From: Photobacterium alginatilyticum
Lineage (GTDB): Bacteria > Pseudomonadota > Gammaproteobacteria > Enterobacterales > Vibrionaceae
NCBI RefSeq assembly: GCF_009910675.1
Contig: NZ_RSEJ01000007.1
Location: 62,001-126,000, forward strand
Length of the DNA: 64,000 nucleotides
Direction: 5' to 3'
The number at the start of each line of letters is the position of its first letter. The first letter of the stretch is position 1. The notes below the pieces were generated by a model. It was not told where the DNA came from. It was given only the letters and a program-made list of their open reading frames with translations, and did no database searches. Made by a program: the position numbers and the translations under genes. Positions 34,522 through 43,044 of this stretch are shown here, in pieces.

Positions 34522-35436
34522 ATGGAATCATTGATGAAGCTAAAGACGTTATACAATATTTCTAAAACAATATATGGGCCCCAAAAAAAATACAGCGTTT
34601 ACAGAGATCAATGTAGGTTCTGTTTCCGGTATATAGCTAGTCCTGGAACGGCAAAAGCTATGCAATCAATGCAGAATGACAAGAACATAAGAGAACTTTT
34701 TAAGCTCAGACCAAAAATCTACGATCAACCAATGCACCCTCATGTGTGTGCTGATTGGGACAAAAAGACTCGCCTAAGAAACCTTTATGCTCATTTCAAT
34801 TTCATGTCCACCGAACTTGGTAAAAAGTGTAAGGAAGTCTATTCAGAACAAGGATACAAACTGTTTTCAATCCAGGGTAAAAATGGCGAGAACTACGATG
34901 TGCGTCTTTATATGGGGGAATGGCGTGAAGGTGGTTTAGGTTTAGCAATAACAAATGAACTATCGCAAGATATTTATTTCACCACATTCAATATTACTGA
35001 ACACAGAGATCTGTTTATTGGTTGCGTACAGGGTTCAAGGGGAAAAACAGAAAGTCTTCCTGATATCATTAAGTCCCTTACAAAAGCTCAGCATGGAATG
35101 CGGCCTAAAGCGCTTATTGTTGAGCTGACGTTGATGTTTGCACGACACTTTGGCATCAGGAACGTCTATTGCGTCACAAACAAAGGGCACATTTACAGCG
35201 CGTCACGCTTTCGCACCCATAAACAACGCAAGAAAGTATTTTTCGATTATGACGCCTTTTGCACTGAGCTAAAAGGGGAGAAACACAGCAAATATAGATT
35301 CAAGCTGCCTTTGGATAAAACTCGAAGAGATCTAAGCACTCTAAATCGCACCAAGAGAAAAATGTACTGTAAGCGATACGAACTGCTCGATAAGTATGAA
35401 CAGCAAATGGCAGCATCGCTTAGCAGTTTGAGATAA
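34522..35436 (+). CDS. DUF535 (VirK/YbjX family) protein
   Basis: 304 residues. The C-terminal signature of the family is clear near 190-235: GMRPKALIVELTLMFARHFG followed by IRNVYCVTNKGHIY. The middle has YDVRLYMGEWREGGLGLAIT, and the whole is basic with no membrane segment. YbjX/VirK proteins are linked in enterobacteria to membrane stress, virulence factor surface display and antimicrobial-peptide resistance; the biochemical role is unknown. The gene is A/T-richer than the blocks on either side, suggesting transfer. The start could also be the Met four codons later; no clear ribosome-binding site is visible. Confidence 0.85.
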   Translation: MESLMKLKTLYNISKTIYGPQKKYSVYRDQCRFCFRYIASPGTAKAMQSMQNDKNIRELFKLRPKIYDQPMHPHVCADWDKKTRLRNLYAHFNFMSTELGKKCKEVYSEQGYKLFSIQGKNGENYDVRLYMGEWREGGLGLAITNELSQDIYFTTFNITEHRDLFIGCVQGSRGKTESLPDIIKSLTKAQHGMRPKALIVELTLMFARHFGIRNVYCVTNKGHIYSASRFRTHKQRKKVFFDYDAFCTELKGEKHSKYRFKLPLDKTRRDLSTLNRTKRKMYCKRYELLDKYEQQMAASLSSLR

Positions 35437-35580
35437 TCGTTTCTTAAACTAATTTTCACGCATGGGCGACACTTGGTAATAACCAATACGCCACTTTGAT
35501 GAAGCAGATCACAAATAGATGACTCTTGCTCTCAATTAAGCATAACAAGCTTTAGGTTAACGGCTTTCTTCTATGGTAAA

Positions 35581-35610
35581 TTTCCATATCAAAATACTGG
35601 CATATGGAAA
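35581..35610. promoter_or_regulatory. Inverted repeat, candidate operator of the M42 peptidase gene
   Basis: Perfect arms TTTCCATAT/ATATGGAAA separated by 12 bases, centred about 65 bases before the peptidase ATG where a promoter would lie. It resembles a dimeric repressor site; the regulator is unknown. Confidence 0.5.
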
Positions 35611-35659
35611 ATTGGCAGTAAGATTGCTTTACACCCAAATAGATTAAAAGAGCTAAATA

Positions 35660-36886
35660 ATGAGTTTAGAGAACAACACGGAACAAAAACACGCTTGGCA
35701 AACCACTATGCCGCACGACCAATTTGAGTTTATGAAGAAGGTACTGGCCTCGCCTTCGCCAATTGGTTTTGAAGCCGCAATGAGCTATGGCGTTATTAAA
35801 CCTGAATTTGAATCTTTTATGCCAGCCGGATGGGGAATTCATCAGTTTAAAGGGAATGCCGGTTTAGTTTTTGATTCGCATCCTGGTCGTGATGATCTGG
35901 TAAGCGTGATGATTGTTGGCCACGCGGACAAAATCCGCATGCAAGTACGCAAAATTGATGACGACGGTAAAGTATGGATTAACACCGATTCTTTCTTGCC
36001 TACAACTCTGATTGGTCATGAAGTCAAAGTATTTTGCCAGCACCCGGATGAAGCAGGTAAGTTCAAAGTGGTCGAAGGGTGCACTGTTGAAGCTCTGGGT
36101 GCGATTCACTTCTCCACTCCAGCTCAGCGCACAGGTGAACAAGGTATCAAGCCAGAATCAATTTATCTGGAGCTGCACACCTATGGCAAAGATCGTAAAG
36201 CACAAGTTGAAGCTTTAGGGCTACGTCCGGGTGACCCGATTCTTTTAGACCGCCCAATTAAGCATGGTGTATCTCAGGATACTTTTTATGGTGCTTACTT
36301 AGATAATGGTCTGGGTTGTTTCTCTGTAACAGAGATTGCGCGTTTAGTGGCAGAAGAAGGTCTTGATAATGTTCGTGTCCTTTATACCATTGCTACTCAT
36401 GAAGAGATTGGCCGATTTGGCTCTACACAATTAGTGGGTGAACTTAAGCCAGACGTATTAATTGCGACTGATGTAAACCATGACTACGAAGCGGCACCGG
36501 GAATCGGCAACCGTAAAATGAACCCACTTAAGATGGGTGATGGCTTTACCATTGGCCGTGGCTCTGTCATTTCAGAGTTTTTAGTTCAGTCGTTAGAAAA
36601 TGTCTGCCGTGAGCAAGACATTCCTTACCAGTTAGACTTCTCTGGTCGTGATATGGGTACAGATGGTATGGCAGCTGCGTTAGCCGGCGTTGATAGTGCA
36701 GCAATCACCATTGGTTACCCAATTCGTAACATGCATACATCGTCAGAATCTGCCCACACGGGTGATCTGCTTGCTTCTATCCATGCTCTTGCCGGGCTAT
36801 TACGCCAGTTTAATGCAATGAACGATGGTAAAGGCATTACACGTGATGATCTGAAAAATAGCCACATCCGCTTAGACCACATTTAA
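35660..36886 (+). CDS. M42-family metalloaminopeptidase
   Basis: 408 residues, a co-catalytic metal aminopeptidase of the M42 (FrvX/glutamyl aminopeptidase) family. Ligand-bearing segments are IVGHADKIRM near 88 (His), GAYLDNGLGCF near 213 (bridging Asp), ATHEEIGRFGSTQ near 248 (catalytic Glu pair), ATDVNHDYE near 275 (Asp) and RNMHTSSESAH near 357 (His). It works in the cytoplasm on peptides, usually as a dodecamer. AAAGAG before the ATG fits. It is a single gene with its own strong terminator and an upstream inverted repeat. The N-terminal 20 residues are longer than in most relatives. Confidence 0.9.
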   Translation: MSLENNTEQKHAWQTTMPHDQFEFMKKVLASPSPIGFEAAMSYGVIKPEFESFMPAGWGIHQFKGNAGLVFDSHPGRDDLVSVMIVGHADKIRMQVRKIDDDGKVWINTDSFLPTTLIGHEVKVFCQHPDEAGKFKVVEGCTVEALGAIHFSTPAQRTGEQGIKPESIYLELHTYGKDRKAQVEALGLRPGDPILLDRPIKHGVSQDTFYGAYLDNGLGCFSVTEIARLVAEEGLDNVRVLYTIATHEEIGRFGSTQLVGELKPDVLIATDVNHDYEAAPGIGNRKMNPLKMGDGFTIGRGSVISEFLVQSLENVCREQDIPYQLDFSGRDMGTDGMAAALAGVDSAAITIGYPIRNMHTSSESAHTGDLLASIHALAGLLRQFNAMNDGKGITRDDLKNSHIRLDHI

Positions 36887-36910
36887 CTCATCGTTAATTC
36901 AAAAACATTC

Positions 36911-36940
36911 AGAGGCGCATAACAGCGCCTCTTGTTGTTC
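36911..36940 (+). terminator. Terminator of the M42 peptidase gene
   Basis: Perfect 8-base arms AGAGGCGC/GCGCCTCT with a 6-base loop, then TGTTGTTCTT, 25 bases after the stop. Confidence 0.85.
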
Positions 36941-36957
36941 TTATGTATACCCGCTAG

Positions 36958-37128
36958 CGGAACCCAAACGATGCCAGATCGAAGTTGGTTTACCCAACCG
37001 ACAAAGCACTATCGTTAAAGCCTCAGCTACTGAATATTGTTGCTGACTGGAATGACACTCTTACTCAGGGGATCACAGAAGAAGAGATCGAGCTACGAAA
37101 CAAATCACGTAATATCGCTATTCAGTAG
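36958..37128 (+). pseudogene. C-terminal remnant of a MarR-family regulator
   Basis: An open frame without a start codon reads NPNDARSKLVYPTDKALSLK and continues PQLLNIVADWNDTLTQGITE to a stop. D-x-RSK-x-VYPT-x-K is the wing of MarR-type winged helices, and W-ND-LT-GIT-EEIE is the C-terminal dimerisation helix. An in-frame stop lies just upstream at 36955-36957, so the DNA-binding helices are gone. It is a 5'-deleted gene, about 55 residues remaining, in a 740-base gap of decayed sequence. Confidence 0.7.
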
Positions 37129-37324
37129 AGTGACATTTTAGCGATGCACAAGAGTCGTTCCTGCTACTGACAACCTTGTATATGGCATCCATGTTGATAC
37201 TTTCTACCTCGGACTTCACCTCCACCTCTTCTAACCAAAAAACATCGAACAGTAGGTGAAGATCGTTAGCAAGTAGCTGCTCTACGGTTGGTCTCGGCTC
37301 AACATTTATCTCGACGGATAAGAG
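37118..37324 (-). pseudogene. Protein-like open frame without a start codon
   Basis: The minus strand is open for 68 codons between stops and reads like protein (VEPRPTVEQLLANDLHLLFD, then an acidic stretch VFWLEEVEVKSEVESINMDA, ending SLKCHSTE). There is no ATG, GTG or TTG near the N-terminal end. It overlaps the MarR remnant tail. I do not recognise the family. It may be the end of a decayed gene or a small gene that lost its start; the evidence is composition only. Confidence 0.35.
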
Positions 37325-37506
37325 TTATTCATTTTTGCATTGGAAGATTCCACTACGGCAATTAGTGGCATTCATCTCGCCTTTCTATGGGTTAGAGGTA
37401 TTCATAACTGGTAATTGTTTAGCCAGATATGAATATCTCCTATTCGTGTTGTTTCTCCGTCCGATAACGCAACATGCATTTGAAGACATTTGAACTGGAG
37501 AGCAAT

Positions 37507-37587
37507 ATGAGAGGCTACATCCCTGTAATCATTATTTTTTCTGCTTACTTGGTATTCTTTTTCAACCTTGTTACTCGTATGGCCTAG
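37507..37587 (+). CDS. Candidate 26-residue single-helix membrane peptide upstream of gltS
   Basis: A very short frame with GGAG six bases before the ATG. The product is Met-Arg-Gly, then a 20-residue hydrophobic segment (YIPVIIIFSAYLVFFFNLVT) and ends RMA: one membrane helix with a positive end. The gltS ATG follows 40 bases later. Small membrane proteins next to transporters sometimes regulate them; here that is only a suggestion. A chance frame is possible because the region is A/T-rich. Confidence 0.45.
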   Translation: MRGYIPVIIIFSAYLVFFFNLVTRMA

Positions 37588-37627
37588 CCACCAAGCCACA
37601 CAAACTTTCTTCATCGGTTATTAAATT

Positions 37628-38827
37628 ATGCAAGTAATAGAAATTGACGGTTTTATCTCCTTTACCCTTGCCATCGTGCTTTTATTTATCGGCAAGTTCG
37701 CTACGATGCGATATCAGTTATTACAAAAGTACAGCATTCCTGAGCCGGTTATTGGCGGTTTTATTTGTGCGATCGCTGTTACCACTGTTTATGCATTGTT
37801 TGATATAACGCTTGAATTTGATTTAGCGATAAGAGACACATTATTACTCTACTTTTTTGCCGGCATTGGCTTAAGCGCTAGCTTTAATACCCTGATATCC
37901 GGCGGTAAGCCTCTATTTATCCTTACTCTGCTTGCGGTTATCTATATCGTTTTGCAAAACATCGTGGGCATTAGTATTGCTTCGTTACTGGGGCTAAAGC
38001 CTTTATTGGGTTTGATGGCGGGTTCCATTTCGCTAATCGGTGGGGTTGGAACCACAATGGCATGGTCTCCTACCTTTGCAGAGATGGGTATTGAAAGTGC
38101 CGCTGAAGTGGGGCTTGCTGCAAACACCCTAGGTTTGATCTCAGCTTGTTTAGTCGGAGGACCGATAGCAAACTACCTGATAAAAAAACATAAGCTGTCA
38201 CCAAACTCTGACCACAATTTAGACATAGGTGTATGCCACAACGAAACCACCAAATTAGACCACTTTGGGTACTTGTACGCGTGGTTAATGCTAAATTTGA
38301 GTTTGATCCTGGGTTACTTTATCAATATCGGCTTTGAAACCATTGGCTTGCAACTGCCTATGTTTGTCGCGTGTCTTGTTGCTGGCATTTTGATTGGTAA
38401 TGGTAAGTCTCTCCTATTTCGCAAAGAGAAGAGCCAGAATGAACAACTTGGTCAAGCACTCATTTCTGATATTTGTTTGGGTATGTTTTTAACCATGGCT
38501 CTGATGGGGCTACAACTGTGGCAATTACAAAGCACGCTAATGTTTTTGGCGACGGTAATGTTCTTCCAACTATCGCTTTCTATCGCCTTTACTGTCTGGA
38601 TTGTTTTCCGTTTTATGGGCAAAGATTACGAAGCTGCGGTCATTGGTTCCGGTTTTGGTGGTATCACGCTAGGCTCTACAGCAACCGCAATTGTGAATAT
38701 GACGGCTGTTACCCAACAATACGGTGCTGCCCACAAAGCATTTATTATCGTGCCCTTAGTCTGTGGATTCTTTATCGATATTGCGAACGCTCTAATCATC
38801 AATACGTTTATTTCTTTCAACTTATAA
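37628..38827 (+). CDS. gltS: Sodium/glutamate symporter GltS
   Basis: 399 residues with about ten membrane helices, the length of E. coli GltS (401). Family signatures are visible: SIPEPVIGGFICA near 38, the first GGVGTTMAW re-entrant motif near 138 (SISLIGGVGTTMAWSPTFAE), GLAANTLGLISACLVGGPIA near 160 and the second, FGGITLGSTATAIVNM, near 343. It couples Na+ entry to glutamate uptake at the inner membrane. The gene is A/T-richer than the flanks of the window. It converges on hns and may be cotranscribed with the small peptide frame upstream. Confidence 0.93.
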   Translation: MQVIEIDGFISFTLAIVLLFIGKFATMRYQLLQKYSIPEPVIGGFICAIAVTTVYALFDITLEFDLAIRDTLLLYFFAGIGLSASFNTLISGGKPLFILTLLAVIYIVLQNIVGISIASLLGLKPLLGLMAGSISLIGGVGTTMAWSPTFAEMGIESAAEVGLAANTLGLISACLVGGPIANYLIKKHKLSPNSDHNLDIGVCHNETTKLDHFGYLYAWLMLNLSLILGYFINIGFETIGLQLPMFVACLVAGILIGNGKSLLFRKEKSQNEQLGQALISDICLGMFLTMALMGLQLWQLQSTLMFLATVMFFQLSLSIAFTVWIVFRFMGKDYEAAVIGSGFGGITLGSTATAIVNMTAVTQQYGAAHKAFIIVPLVCGFFIDIANALIINTFISFNL

Positions 38828-38903
38828 GTTGAAATAAGAGATGTCTAAGCATATGTCTTACAAAATGTAGCGGGGTGAAAAGCTTCAGTAGGTCAAAAAA
38901 TAA

Positions 38904-38922
38904 AGCCCCGATAAACGGGGCT
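38904..38922 (-). terminator. Terminator of hns
   Basis: AGCCCCG/CGGGGCT arms with the loop ATAAA (plus-strand view); on the minus strand TTTATTTTTT follows at once. It lies nine bases after the hns stop. Confidence 0.88.
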
Positions 38923-38931
38923 ACGTAGCGA

Positions 38932-39333
38932 TTAAATCAGAAAATCTTCCAGAGATTTTCCTTCATTATCGATAGCGTGTTTCACTGGGGCAGGCATTCG
39001 ACCTTGGCCAGTCCAGGTACGCTCTTCACCATCAATAGTGTATTTATACTTGGCTGGACGAGGCGCACGCTTAGATTTCTTAGGCGTATCAGCTAGCGTT
39101 GCCAGCAACTCTTCTGGATCGATACCATCAGCAATCAGCATTTCACGGTATGCGTTTAATTTGTGTTCTTTTTCTTTCTCTGCCTGGCGAGATTCCGCTT
39201 CCGCTTCTTCACGCTCAGCAACCACAGTCTGTAATTTTTCAAGCGCTTCTTGAAGTTGTTCTAGAGTAAATTCTTCTCGTGCAGCCGCGCGCAGAGAGCG
39301 CAAGTTCAATAGTGTTGTAAATACGTCGCTCAT
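38932..39333 (-). CDS. hns: H-NS family nucleoid-associated protein
   Basis: 133 residues. The N-terminal dimerisation/oligomerisation helices occupy 1-65 ([20 protein letters not shown] and then a Glu/Arg-rich coiled coil). A basic linker ([16 protein letters not shown]) leads to the C-terminal DNA-binding domain with [15 protein letters not shown], whose QGR motif inserts into the minor groove of A/T-rich DNA. H-NS silences A/T-rich acquired genes. Whether this is the main copy or a paralogue cannot be told here; its place next to A/T-rich accessory genes is suggestive. The 287 bases upstream are A/T-rich, without a gene. Confidence 0.93.
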   Translation of the reverse strand: MSDVFTTLLNLRSLRAAAREEFTLEQLQEALEKLQTVVAEREEAEAESRQAEKEKEHKLNAYREMLIADGIDPEELLATLADTPKKSKRAPRPAKYKYTIDGEERTWTGQGRMPAPVKHAIDNEGKSLEDFLI

Positions 39334-39620
39334 AATTCTGATTTTAATAGAAATTTGAGCGGCTACTTTATATCAATTTAAAGAGTTGGACTATTTATAA
39401 TTGACAAAAAAACAATATTCTTTTGATGGTAAACACCTCTGAGTGCACGCTTTCAACATTGAGGGTAACTACTAACTCATTTTTCTCTTAAATGCCCCTT
39501 CTATGTGGTCTCCCAACAGCAACTGGCTGATTTGGTCGAGGGTTACTTAACTCTTGGTGCTTGACTCCACAACACTAGAAGATACAATTCGTATATGTTT
39601 TATATATAGATCACTTATCA

Positions 39621-39848
39621 ATGGGTATTGTAAAGATTTCTGAAGAGCTTCATGAAGAGATAAGAAAAGCAAGTTCTGTTATGTCTCGTTCTATCAATTC
39701 ACAAGCAGAGTTCTGGATAAGAATTGGCATGCTCGCTGAGCTTCACCCGCAACTATCGTTCAACCAGATAGTCTCAGAACTGATGAAATCAGCCGATGTC
39801 TCAGTGGCAAAAGCCGCGATAGAGAAAGGAAGCACCCATGAATCATAG
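39621..39848 (+). CDS. ParD-like antitoxin-family ribbon-helix-helix protein
   Basis: 75 residues. MGIVKISEELHEEIRKASSV followed by MSRSINSQAEFWIRIGMLAE is the pattern of the ParD-like family (PF11903): a beta strand and two helices of a ribbon-helix-helix DNA-binding dimer. The 3' end overlaps the methionine aminopeptidase gene by 11 bases, so they are cotranslated. No ParE toxin gene is present. I recall ParD-like genes next to type I methionine aminopeptidase genes in other proteobacteria, so it is more likely a regulator of this gene than an antitoxin. No strong ribosome-binding site is visible. Confidence 0.82.
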   Translation: MGIVKISEELHEEIRKASSVMSRSINSQAEFWIRIGMLAELHPQLSFNQIVSELMKSADVSVAKAAIEKGSTHES

Positions 39849-40626
39849 TGTGAAGATAAAATCTGCTAGTGAAATTGATTTAATGCGCAACGCTGGCAAA
39901 TTGCTTGCGCAGGCATTTCATATGTTGGATTCGTATGTGAGACCAGGTATCTCAACTATGGACATTAACGACAAAGTTGAAAACTTTATTGTTAAAGAGT
40001 TGAATGCTCGCCCCGCAAGCAAAGGCCAATACGGCTATCAGTATGTTTTAAACTCATCGATTAATGAAGTCGTCTGCCACGGTGTCCCCAACACAAACCA
40101 GTTACTGAAAAGCACAGATATCATTAACTTAGACATTACGCTGGAAAAAGATGGTTTTATTGCCGACTCCAGTAAAACGTATGTAATGCCGGATGCTACA
40201 CCTTTGGCCAAAAAGCTCGTTAAAGTTACGTACGACGCAATGTGGGCCGGTATTGAACAGGTTAAACCTGGAGCCAGACTTGGCGATGTTGGCCATGCTA
40301 TTCAGCAATATGCCGAGCGCTATGGCTACAGTATAGTCAGAGAATACTGCGGCCATGGTATTGGCCGCGAAATGCACGAAGATCCACAAGTACTTCATTA
40401 CGGTCTGCCAAACCAAGGGCTCAAGCTCAAAGAGGGCATGATTTTCACGATAGAGCCTATGGTGAACCAAGGTGCAGCCAAAGTTAAAACGAAAAAAGAC
40501 GGTTGGACTGTCATCACGCGAGACAAGAAACTTTCAGCTCAATCAGAGCATACCATTCTGGTGACGAGTTCTGGCTATGAAGTCCTCACGTTACGAGGCG
40601 AGGAAACACGGCCTCACAAAAATTAG
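39838..40626 (+). CDS. map: Type I methionine aminopeptidase
   Basis: 262 residues (E. coli Map is 264). The five metal ligands lie in LDITLEKDGFIADSSKTY near 100 (two Asp), GHGIGREMHEDP near 176 (His), FTIEPM near 207 (Glu) and SEHTILV near 238 (Glu); HGVPN near 81 has the substrate His. It removes N-terminal Met from proteins. The main chromosomal map normally sits beside rpsB, so this is probably a second copy, linked to the ParD-like gene. Why a cell needs two is unknown. SD-like sequence AAAGGAAG precedes the ATG. Confidence 0.9.
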   Translation: MNHSVKIKSASEIDLMRNAGKLLAQAFHMLDSYVRPGISTMDINDKVENFIVKELNARPASKGQYGYQYVLNSSINEVVCHGVPNTNQLLKSTDIINLDITLEKDGFIADSSKTYVMPDATPLAKKLVKVTYDAMWAGIEQVKPGARLGDVGHAIQQYAERYGYSIVREYCGHGIGREMHEDPQVLHYGLPNQGLKLKEGMIFTIEPMVNQGAAKVKTKKDGWTVITRDKKLSAQSEHTILVTSSGYEVLTLRGEETRPHKN

Positions 40627-40688
40627 CGGGATTAGTGTGATTACCGAGGGAGACTGACGGACTAATTACCGAGGGACTTTGTCGTTCC

Positions 40689-40883
40689 AGCAACCTGATC
40701 AGACAGGTTGCTCTAACTCGTCTCTGCCCCGAAACGAGTTAATATAAAAACTCATTAACAAGCTATTCGAATGCTTTTTTTAATACATTAGTTAATGCCT
40801 AACGATAAATTGCGCTTCTTGTGAGCCATTACCGCCTTGCAGGTGGTAATGGATTAAGAGTAATAAGCCACTGATTCCCAGTG
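40689..40883. repeat. Series of four inverted repeats between map and the KAP gene
   Basis: Within 354 bases without a gene I see AGCAACCTG/CAGGTTGCT (40689-40712), TAACTCGT/ACGAGTTA (40714-40741), CCATTACC/GGTAATGG (40826-40852) and CACTG/CAGTG (40869-40883). Just before them ATTACCGAGGGA is directly repeated (near 40640 and 40667). The first is probably the map terminator. The others may be remnants of small palindromic repeats or junctions of transferred DNA. Confidence 0.55.
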
Positions 40884-40944
40884 ACAAGGAAGAGCGACTT
40901 TTATCGGCAGGAGGTCGGAATTAGCTTGGTAAAGGAAAAATATT

Positions 40945-40966
40945 TAAAAAAGACTTATTTCTAAGT
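40945..40966 (-). terminator. Terminator of the KAP NTPase gene
   Basis: On the minus strand ACTTA-GAAA-TAAGT is followed by CTTTTTT, 15 bases after the stop. Short stem with a stable GAAA loop. Confidence 0.65.
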
Positions 40967-40980
40967 ACAAATATTAAGCA

Positions 40981-42738
40981 TTAGTCTATTTCTGGTAGCT
41001 CATCTTTACCCATCCAGTCTAGCGGGGATGCTAACTCGACAAAGTCTTTATATTCATCCATATCTATAGAGTCGAACTTATTTCTGATATAGAAAAACTT
41101 AACCCAAAGAAGTGCAGGTACTCCTAACATTTGCGCATCTGTGTCATATTGATGTTTTCTGTACTCTTCAATTAGAGTCTTGCAGAGTTTCTCTAAAGGT
41201 GTCTGTTCTTGAGTCGGACTCCTGCGATCTCCACCAAGAAAAAATATTCCCGAGTGGGATTTTCCTGCTGAATCAAAGTGAGACGAGAAAGTTTCTTGCA
41301 GATATTCAAGTAAGTAGAACCGATAAATGCCAGATGTATACGGGTTAGCTACAGCATTCTGATGAGAATAGATCTTAAAATTAGGTGCATATTCACGTGG
41401 GTCGAAGTTCATTTCAATATGGCGCATATGAGAGCTTTCTGGTATGTAAGTTTGTAGGAAGTCACTCAAATAGATAGTCTTCTTACTATCCCCATTCTGC
41501 ACCACTCTCTCAAACTTGCCACTTACTATCTCATCAAAAAGATTCTGATCTTTCTCTTTGATGCAAAGCAAAGCTGTCAACATCAATATATCAATCTTAG
41601 AGCCTCTAGGCATATTTGAGATTGTAGCTACTACTCTATCTGCGATTTGGATAGCAGTACGAGCAGAAACCTTAAAGGCATCAAGAATAACCGATATATT
41701 TCGTAGCGTTGTTTTTGCATCTTCATTAAAAGGGAGTACTTCAATTTTTAAGTCTCTTAAGTAATCGCCAGAAAGCTTGCTAGCATCGCTGTGCACTTCT
41801 AGAAAGTTCTCTAAATTCGGGGCCTTAAGGCTATAGCGACTATTAAAGAAGCGACCAAGGTAAATCTTAGCGTCAAATCCCTCGCCATAAACCGCCTTTA
41901 CCGCATGCTGTAGTTGTTCAGTGTCAGTTGCAACCACAAAAACAACGCCATCAATATCAAATATATGCTTAATTGTTTCGAGCATTTCAACAGCATAACT
42001 AGGCCTACAACGATCTAGTTCATCAATGAAAATGAAAGCTGGTAGTTCTTTATTTTTAAGGCCAACAACTGCGGATACCCATTCGAACACACTTGTTTTT
42101 AGGCTTTCTATAGCTGCACTTTTAGCATCATGTTCATCGATTAAATACTTAACTGCCTCAGAAGCTGCAAAGCTCATATCAATAGGTTTGCCGTTTTCAT
42201 CTGCTAAATCTTCGCCATCTTCCCCCCTGATACTACCGATATTTTCATTGTCATTATCGGCATTCATAACTGCCACAGGATCAATACCGACATATCGCTT
42301 GAATAATCCTCGACCTATACCCGGTGCAGCCGCTTTCAATAGACCTATAAGCTTACGAGGAACTTTAAACTCAGTGGAATCTTTATCTTTTCCTGCTTGC
42401 TTTCTCAATTGCTCGATGATGGAAGAAATTACCGTCATTAAAGGATCATCAGAGTAGTCTTTTTTCCACGCATCTACGTAGACAACGGGGTAATGCTCTT
42501 TAATATCTTCAGACCAACGTTTAAGAAAGTATGTTTTACCTGCCCCCCACTCAGCATTTAAATTAAGCACATAATTTCGCTTTTGGTCACCAGCATCTCT
42601 TGCTTTATCAAAACCTTGAGATGCAAGAAGTTTTGTAAGGAATGTCGCGTATCTAACCCTTCCTAATTTATCTTCAGGAAAAAAATTATTCTCAATCCTT
42701 AGCCCTTTAGACCAATCCAGCTCAACTTGCTTAACCAT
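40981..42738 (-). CDS. Solitary KAP-family P-loop NTPase
   Basis: 585 residues of the KAP NTPase family (PF07693). Walker A is the variant LNAEWGAGKTYFLKRW near 55-70. YVDAWKKDYSDDPL follows, typical of KAP. Walker B is FIFIDELDRCRPSYAVEML near 238, with sensor-like FVVATDTEQL after it. The membrane helices that many KAP proteins carry between Walker A and B are not seen, so it is likely soluble. KAP proteins occur in phage-defence systems (for example as QatA) and at membranes. Here it stands alone, A/T-rich and flanked by gene-poor DNA, which suggests transfer and a defence role; that is inference. GGAG before the ATG supports the start. Confidence 0.85.
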   Translation of the reverse strand: MVKQVELDWSKGLRIENNFFPEDKLGRVRYATFLTKLLASQGFDKARDAGDQKRNYVLNLNAEWGAGKTYFLKRWSEDIKEHYPVVYVDAWKKDYSDDPLMTVISSIIEQLRKQAGKDKDSTEFKVPRKLIGLLKAAAPGIGRGLFKRYVGIDPVAVMNADNDNENIGSIRGEDGEDLADENGKPIDMSFAASEAVKYLIDEHDAKSAAIESLKTSVFEWVSAVVGLKNKELPAFIFIDELDRCRPSYAVEMLETIKHIFDIDGVVFVVATDTEQLQHAVKAVYGEGFDAKIYLGRFFNSRYSLKAPNLENFLEVHSDASKLSGDYLRDLKIEVLPFNEDAKTTLRNISVILDAFKVSARTAIQIADRVVATISNMPRGSKIDILMLTALLCIKEKDQNLFDEIVSGKFERVVQNGDSKKTIYLSDFLQTYIPESSHMRHIEMNFDPREYAPNFKIYSHQNAVANPYTSGIYRFYLLEYLQETFSSHFDSAGKSHSGIFFLGGDRRSPTQEQTPLEKLCKTLIEEYRKHQYDTDAQMLGVPALLWVKFFYIRNKFDSIDMDEYKDFVELASPLDWMGKDELPEID

Positions 42739-43044
42739 TTAATTCTCCGATAGTTATTACTAACAATTTTAGAGTTTACGATGATTTTTCACAGATAAGC
42801 AAAAGGTTTTATATGGGTATTTGTGGTTACCAGAGACATTTTTCATCTCAAGATTCGAGGTTATTTTTTCTAATGCATATTAATTGAATTAGAACCCCAA
42901 CTCTAAATTGTTTATGTCCATTTCTGAGTTAGCGGCAGCCATCCCATGCACCTCAAACTTCCTGATTTGGTCAAGGCGTATGAGGCAAAGTGTCAGATCG
43001 AATATGAGTCAGTACAAATTATCACCAAGCGATTCCTCTTCGAC
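42739..43044. other. Gene-poor interval upstream of the KAP gene
   Basis: 306 A/T-rich bases between the KAP start and the end of a LysR gene. It must hold the KAP promoter on the minus strand, but no clear -35/-10 pair stands out. A 52-codon frame (42946-43104, plus strand) runs into the LysR gene and is not convincing. I see no RNA gene or mobile-element end. Confidence 0.5.

Noticed and set aside
37402..37614. 70-codon minus-strand frame before gltS
   Set aside because: No ribosome-binding site or recognisable pattern; the opposite strand has a better-supported small membrane peptide.
40689..40883. Possible integron attC sites (TAACTCG...CGAGTTA)
   Set aside because: The arms do not show the paired R/L boxes or the bulged bases of attC, there is no integrase and the spacing is irregular.
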